A program made the position numbers and the translations under genes. DNA of 9,522 nucleotides from Deltaproteobacteria bacterium (GTDB lineage: Bacteria; Desulfobacterota; DSM-4660; Desulfatiglandales; B25-G16): assembly GCA_019308645.1 (NCBI GenBank), contig JAFDHR010000108.1, positions 1 to 9,522 on the forward strand, read 5' to 3'. This document shows, one piece after another, positions 5,471-9,522 of the stretch (positions within the stretch are counted from its first letter, which is position 1; the number at the start of each line of letters is the position of its first letter). The notes under the pieces are model-generated. The model saw only the letters and a program-made list of their open reading frames with translations, did not search any database and was not told the DNA's origin.

Positions 5471-7452
5471 AGATAAAAGACAAAAAATGGATAAGGATCA
5501 GGATTTATATAACAGGGATATGTTTTTTCCTTGTATTTTGCGTCATTTTTTTACGGGCGTATCAACTACAGATTCTTGAAGGGAGTGAGCTTTCATCTTT
5601 GGCTAAGAGGGGCTATACAGGAAAGCTTATCCTTACCAGCCAGAGAGGAACCATTTTTGATAGAAATGGCAAGGAATTAGCGCTCAGCATTGATGTGGAT
5701 TCACTGTATTGTTATCCAAAAAAGGTAAAAGACAAGAGGAAAGCAGCGACTCGTCTTGCCAGGACTTTGGATTTAAATAAAAAGGAGGTGCTTAAAAAAT
5801 TACATAGTTCTCGTTCTTTTGCGTGGATTAAGAGAAAGGTAACTCCAGAAGAGATTAATAGCGTTAAAAAGCTTAACATCACCGGAATAGATTTTACCAG
5901 GGAGAGCAGGCGTTACTATCCATGCATGGAAACGGGAGCCCATGTTATAGGCTTTGCAAGCCAGGATAACAAAGGCCTTGAGGGTATAGAATTAAAATAT
6001 AACAGATATTTGGAGGGACAAGAAGCAAGGTTTAGCAGGATTCATGATGCCCTCGGTAGGTCTCTTATTTTTGATGGACCAAGGATAGAAAGGCAAGATC
6101 CCTTTAATCTCATTTTAACATTGGATAAAGATATTAGTTATAAGGCCCAGAAAGCTTTAAGAGAAGCTGTACGAAAATCAAGAGCGAGAAGTGGTGTATG
6201 TATAGTGATGAGGCCTCAGACAGGCGAGATCTTGGCTATCGCAGTAGTGCCAGAATTTAACCCAAATATCTTCTGGCAGTATCAACCATATGAGTGGAGG
6301 AATAGGGCAATCACTGATTGTTTTGAACCTGGATCTACTCAAAAGACATTTCTTTTAGCTGGCGCCTTAGAAGAAGGTGTAATTAGTCCAGGAACAGTCC
6401 TTAATTGTGAAAAGGGAGAGTATGCCATTGGCCGCTCTATTATTCACGATAGCAGACCCTACGGGATGTTAAAGGTGAGTGAGATAATCAAATTTTCCAG
6501 CAACATAGGGGCAATAAAGATAGGCCAGAGGCTTGGAGCAGAACGCTTCAATTATTATTTAAAAAGATTTGGTTTTGGTGAACAAACAGGGATAGATTTT
6601 CCGGGTGAAAGGAAAGGAATTCTAAGGCCTATCAGAAATATGAGCCTTATTGGAAAAAATACTCTCTATTTTGGCCAGGGCATATCGGTTTCTCCTTTGC
6701 AATTAGCTATGGCCTTCGGGGCTATAGCCAATGGCGGGCATTTAATGAGGCCCTATATAGTAAAATCAATCGTTGATCAGAAAGGGAAAGCAATAAGAAA
6801 TTTTTACCCCTTTATCAGAAGGGATGTCATATCACCTGAAACAGCCAAGAAGGTACGACGTGTTCTTGAGGGCGTAGCCAGAAAGGATGGAACAGCCCCT
6901 AAAGCCGCAATAAAAAGATATTCTGTTGCTGGCAAGACAGGAACTGCACAAAAGGTTGATCCGATTAAAAAAACTTATTCGAATAAAAAATTTGTGGCCA
7001 TCTTCGGTGGCTTTGCTCCTTCGGATTCACCTGCTTTAGTAATTTTGGTTGCCCTTGATGAACCAAAGGGAATTCCATATGGAGGCGTTGTAGCGGCTCC
7101 TGTTTTTAGCGATGTTGGTTACTGGACTCTTAACCATCTCAATGTGGCTCCATCATTTCCGCCTGCAGGTTCCCTGTCTGCTTCGAAAGCGAGAACGTTG
7201 CGGGCAGGTCAACAAGATCTTTCGCATCCTATTGAAAGGAAAAAGAAAATAGTAGCCCTGAGACCTGATTTTCCTGGTTCAATACCGAATTTAATAGGGC
7301 TTGGGGTGAGAGATGTTTTAAAGAAAACAAAACAATTAGGTTTGAGAGTGGTTATTAAGGGAAGTGGTATGGTTGTGAAACAAGTTCCAGATCCTGGCGC
7401 ACCTTTAGAAAAAGACAGGTTACTTACTGTCATATTTAGACCACCAGCATGA
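5467..7452 (+). CDS. ftsI: Peptidoglycan transpeptidase FtsI (PBP2/PBP3-type) with PASTA domain
   Basis: A 661-residue class B penicillin-binding protein for septal cross-linking. A membrane anchor (about residues 11-30) is followed by the PBP dimer domain with QRGTIFDRNGKELA (59-72) and GLEGIELKYNRYLEG (170-184). The transpeptidase domain has all three catalytic motifs: Ser290-Thr-Gln-Lys293 (nucleophile Ser290), Ser344-Ser-Asn346 and Lys490-Thr-Gly492. One PASTA domain (about 604-660) closes the protein, as in many delta-proteobacterial-type and sporulation-related homologues. The linker at about 565-586 (SLSASKARTLRAGQQDLS) is low in homology and coded by a palindromic DNA repeat. Start and stop both overlap the neighbouring genes by a few bases, and no Shine-Dalgarno sequence is seen, so translation is coupled to ftsL. 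Confidence 0.97.
   Translation: MKIKDKKWIRIRIYITGICFFLVFCVIFLRAYQLQILEGSELSSLAKRGYTGKLILTSQRGTIFDRNGKELALSIDVDSLYCYPKKVKDKRKAATRLARTLDLNKKEVLKKLHSSRSFAWIKRKVTPEEINSVKKLNITGIDFTRESRRYYPCMETGAHVIGFASQDNKGLEGIELKYNRYLEGQEARFSRIHDALGRSLIFDGPRIERQDPFNLILTLDKDISYKAQKALREAVRKSRARSGVCIVMRPQTGEILAIAVVPEFNPNIFWQYQPYEWRNRAITDCFEPGSTQKTFLLAGALEEGVISPGTVLNCEKGEYAIGRSIIHDSRPYGMLKVSEIIKFSSNIGAIKIGQRLGAERFNYYLKRFGFGEQTGIDFPGERKGILRPIRNMSLIGKNTLYFGQGISVSPLQLAMAFGAIANGGHLMRPYIVKSIVDQKGKAIRNFYPFIRRDVISPETAKKVRRVLEGVARKDGTAPKAAIKRYSVAGKTGTAQKVDPIKKTYSNKKFVAIFGGFAPSDSPALVILVALDEPKGIPYGGVVAAPVFSDVGYWTLNHLNVAPSFPPAGSLSASKARTLRAGQQDLSHPIERKKKIVALRPDFPGSIPNLIGLGVRDVLKKTKQLGLRVVIKGSGMVVKQVPDPGAPLEKDRLLTVIFRPPA
7162..7208. 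repeat. Palindromic repeat element translated within ftsI
   Basis: CCTGC (7162-7166) and GCAGG (7204-7208) bracket an imperfect inner hairpin: TCT (7177-7179) with AGA (7192-7194), and CTT (7181-7183) with AAG (7187-7189). The translated peptide SLSASKARTLRAGQ resembles peptides coded by palindromic repeats scattered through genes of some uncultured bacteria; that comparison is from memory. It sits in frame between the transpeptidase and PASTA domains, where extra residues are tolerated. Confidence 0.5.
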
Positions 7453-7601
7453 GATTACCTATTAAATGGTCAACCTATTTTGGAGCAACATGGAAATGAA
7501 GATCTTGAGGTCAAAGGGCTGACAAGTGATTCTCGGAATGTCAAAAAGGGCTATCTATTTGTTGCTGTGAAAGGGAGCAGTCAAGATGGTCATAAGTATC
7601 T

Positions 7602-7647
7602 GGCTGATGCCGTTCAGAGAGGTGGGCTGATGCCGTTCAGAGAGGTG
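7602..7647 (+). repeat. Perfect 23-bp tandem duplication within murE
   Basis: GGCTGATGCCGTTCAGAGAG plus GTG occurs at 7602-7624 and again directly at 7625-7647 with no mismatch. The first copy encodes LADAVQRG in the N-terminal frame, and the second encodes the same peptide in the frame of the catalytic domain. Twenty-three is not a multiple of three, so the copy number decides whether murE is in frame. Confidence 0.97.
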
Positions 7648-7772
7648 CGTGTGCATTAGTAGTAGAAAATGTTGAGAATGTTATTACAAACGTAACTATT
7701 GCCAGGCTACCTGATACAAGGGCTGCACTTTCTGAGCTGGCTTCCAGGTTTTACAATTATCCATCTAAGGAT

Positions 7773-8963
7773 ATGAATTTGATAGGCATCACCGGCACTA
7801 ACGGGAAGACAACAACAAGTTATGTTCTGGAGTCGATATTAAAAGAGGAAGGAAGGAATGTAGGGGTTATTGGGACTATCAATTATAGATATAAGGAAAA
7901 ATCTTTTCAGGCATCCTTAACAACACCTGAATCTAATGGTCTGATGAAGATAATGGGTGAAATGAGAGATGCTGGTGTGACCGATATCATAATAGAGGTT
8001 TCATCCCATTCATTAGATCAGAAAAGGGTAAGGGGATTGAATTGGTCAAGGGCACTATTTACAAATTTTTCCAGGGATCATCTTGATTACCACTCAACAA
8101 TGCAAAAGTATTTTAAGGCAAAATCTTTACTCTTTTCTTCATTGAGAGAAGAAGGACAAGTAAAGGCAATAATCAATATGGATGACCCAAAGGGGAGGGT
8201 GTTAAAAAAAGTAACAAAGGCTTCGACTGTGAGTTATGGCCTTGGAGATAATTGTTTATTAAGGGCTGCCGATATTAATTTCAGTGCAGAGGGATTACAT
8301 TTTAAATTGGCTACACCAGCAGGGGATATATCTATTACATCCGCCCTTTTTGGACAGATGAATGTCTATAATATACTGGCCGCTGCAGCAGTTGCCTTTA
8401 GCCTCGATATAGACCTCAATACTATTTCAAGGGGCATACAAAGGCTTACCTTTGTTCCTGGTAGACTTCAGCACGTTGAGAATAAACAAGGACTTTCCAT
8501 ATTTGTTGATTATGCCCACAGCACCGATGCCTTGAAAAAGGTACTTCAAACATTGAGACAACTTACTAAAGGAAGGCTGATCACCGTTTTTGGATGTGGA
8601 GGTGACAGGGACAAGGGTAAAAGGCCAGATATGGGTAAGGTAGCAGGTATTTATAGTGATTTTGCAATAATCACCTCAGACAACCCACGGGGGGAGAGTC
8701 CGGCAAAGATCGTCGATGAGATTGAGACTGGAGTAAAAGAATCAGGATTAAATAGGATTGAATTAGATTTGTCACGCAAAGAAAGGGGCTATGAAATTAT
8801 TTTGGATAGAAGAAAAGCGATCAATGCTGCTGTCAAGATGGCGAAAAAAAAGGATAAAGACATTATTTTAATTGCCGGTAAGGGGCATGAAAAGTATCAG
8901 CTTGCGGGAAATAGGAAGAGATATTTTGATGATGTAAAGGAGGTAGAGCTGGCAGCCAGTTAG
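7773..8963 (+). CDS. murE: MurE central and C-terminal domains, longest intact frame
   Basis: This 396-residue frame is what an automatic gene caller would report. It starts nine bases before the ATP-binding loop GITGTNGKTTT (residues 5-15). It also has FSRDHLDYH (99-107), YFKAKSLLF (113-121, holding the Lys expected to be carbamylated), VDYAHS (245-250), DNPR (303-306) and GKGHEKYQ (369-376). DNPR marks enzymes that add meso-diaminopimelate rather than lysine to UDP-MurNAc-L-Ala-D-Glu in the cytoplasm. It lacks the N-terminal domain of about 100 residues that binds the UDP-sugar. AAGGA is only 1 nt from the ATG, too close to be a good ribosome binding site, so this is probably not a true start. 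See the pseudogene entry for the full gene. Confidence 0.75.
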   Translation: MNLIGITGTNGKTTTSYVLESILKEEGRNVGVIGTINYRYKEKSFQASLTTPESNGLMKIMGEMRDAGVTDIIIEVSSHSLDQKRVRGLNWSRALFTNFSRDHLDYHSTMQKYFKAKSLLFSSLREEGQVKAIINMDDPKGRVLKKVTKASTVSYGLGDNCLLRAADINFSAEGLHFKLATPAGDISITSALFGQMNVYNILAAAAVAFSLDIDLNTISRGIQRLTFVPGRLQHVENKQGLSIFVDYAHSTDALKKVLQTLRQLTKGRLITVFGCGGDRDKGKRPDMGKVAGIYSDFAIITSDNPRGESPAKIVDEIETGVKESGLNRIELDLSRKERGYEIILDRRKAINAAVKMAKKKDKDIILIAGKGHEKYQLAGNRKRYFDDVKEVELAAS

Positions 8964-8998
8964 GAGTTTATTGGGTAAACACAACAGACAGGAAGAAA

Positions 8999-9522
8999 AT
9001 GGCCGCAAAATGGGGTGAAATAACCGTTAAGGAGGTATCTTCAGCAATAAATGGAAGGCAGATATCTGGCTCACCAGATGAATTCGTTAAGGGTCTTTCA
9101 ACTGATTCAAGAAAGATGACTCCCGGGCACATTTTCTTGGCCCTCAAGGGAGAGAGATATGATGGCCATAATTTTTTAACCAATGCAATTAATGCCAGAG
9201 CTGTGGGCGTAATTGTGGAATCTGACACCTATATAGGTAAGGAGCTTTTAGATAACAATCTGGTTATCATTAACGTCTCATCTACCCTCAAGGCCCTGGG
9301 TGATCTGGCATCATGGTGGCGGAGGCAGTGGGGAGGAAAGGTGGTCGCCATAACCGGAAGTAATGGCAAAAGCACAACAAAAGAAATGGCTGCCTCTATT
9401 CTGTCCCTAAAGGCGAATACAATGAAGAGCCCTGGTAATTTTAATAACCTCATTGGCTTGCCTTTGACGATCTTAATGCTCCAGGAACATCACAAGTTGG
9501 CTGTTTTAGAGATGGGTATGAA
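8999..9522 (+). CDS. murF: UDP-MurNAc-tripeptide:D-alanyl-D-alanine ligase MurF, 5' part
   Basis: The first 174 codons of murF, cut by the window end. MurF adds the D-Ala-D-Ala dipeptide to UDP-MurNAc-tripeptide in the cytoplasm, the last step of soluble peptidoglycan precursor synthesis. Visible are the N-terminal domain with LSTDSRKMTPGHIFLALKG (33-51) and ERYDGHNF (52-59), the ATP-binding loop GSNGKSTTKE (120-129), and SPGNFNNLIGLPLTIL (144-159), a strongly conserved MurF segment. The ATG at 8999 has AGGAAG at 8990-8995, a little close at 3 nt, and homology begins within about ten residues. It follows the murE stop after 35 nt, in the same operon. No upstream MurE-MurF fusion is present. 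Confidence 0.95.
   Translation, partial: MAAKWGEITVKEVSSAINGRQISGSPDEFVKGLSTDSRKMTPGHIFLALKGERYDGHNFLTNAINARAVGVIVESDTYIGKELLDNNLVIINVSSTLKALGDLASWWRRQWGGKVVAITGSNGKSTTKEMAASILSLKANTMKSPGNFNNLIGLPLTILMLQEHHKLAVLEMGM

Larger units (their letters stand above)
7449..8963 (+). pseudogene. murE: murE, UDP-MurNAc-tripeptide synthetase gene broken by frameshifts
   Basis: The footprint encodes all parts of MurE in two reading frames. From 7453 to 7624 one frame gives the N-terminal UDP-binding domain (DLEVKGLTSDSR, KKGYLFVAVKG, DGHKYLADAVQRG); with the present sequence it ends at TAG 7657-7659. From 7626 another frame continues the homology (ADAVQRGACALVVENV) through the catalytic domains to 8963. 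The cause is a perfect 23-bp tandem duplication at 7602-7647; removing one copy joins both parts into about 495 residues, the normal MurE length. Separately, the ATG at 7449, overlapping the ftsI stop, is out of frame with the N-domain and meets TGA after 16 codons. Either a base error or loss of a short repeat at the start, or an unusual TTG start at 7480, would explain this. Confidence 0.88.

Overview
The window carries two very different halves. Positions 1 to about 3,600 are an accessory region of small, loosely packed genes. Positions about 3,700 to the end are the start of a division and cell-wall (dcw) cluster: mraZ, rsmH, ftsL, ftsI, murE, murF, all on the + strand and tightly packed with 4-8 nt overlaps. 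The gene order, the DNPR motif in MurE (meso-diaminopimelate type) and an FtsI with one C-terminal PASTA domain suggest a Gram-negative bacterium, possibly of the Desulfobacterota or a nearby lineage. The phylum is inference. The dcw genes look more AT-rich than the accessory genes by eye.

Accessory half. A DUF433 antitoxin-like gene (336-572) overlaps a DUF5615 PIN-like toxin gene (569-937), behind a plausible promoter. A SAM-dependent methyltransferase (1094-1768), a transglutaminase-like protease-fold protein (1949-2647, TTG start) and an iron-sulfur flavoprotein-type FMN reductase (2886-3530) follow. Between the methyltransferase and the transglutaminase lies a 59-nt element with the end boxes and symmetrical fold of an integron attC site. 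A weaker, longer attC-like fold lies between the toxin and the methyltransferase and begins at the toxin stop codon. The promoterless one-gene units separated by such sites suggest a fragment of an integron-type cassette array without a visible integrase. A tandem 26-bp repeat of a dispersed-repeat type sits before the flavoprotein gene.

Control region of the dcw cluster (about 3,690-3,775). A TTGACA box lies inside a perfect 7-7-7 inverted repeat, followed by three 10-bp direct repeats ending just before the mraZ start. The latter look like MraZ boxes, so autoregulation is likely.

dcw half. MraZ would regulate the operon, RsmH methylates 16S rRNA, FtsL and FtsI belong to the divisome, and MurE and MurF add residues 3 and 4-5 to the peptidoglycan stem peptide. 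MurE is broken as read. A perfect 23-bp tandem duplication (7602-7647) throws the gene out of frame between its N-terminal and catalytic domains. Separately, the N-terminal reading frame has no ATG joined to it. Because murE is normally essential, a sequencing or assembly error, a mixed population or a reversible slippage event must be considered. FtsI carries a short palindromic repeat translated in frame in the linker before PASTA. MurF is cut by the window end.
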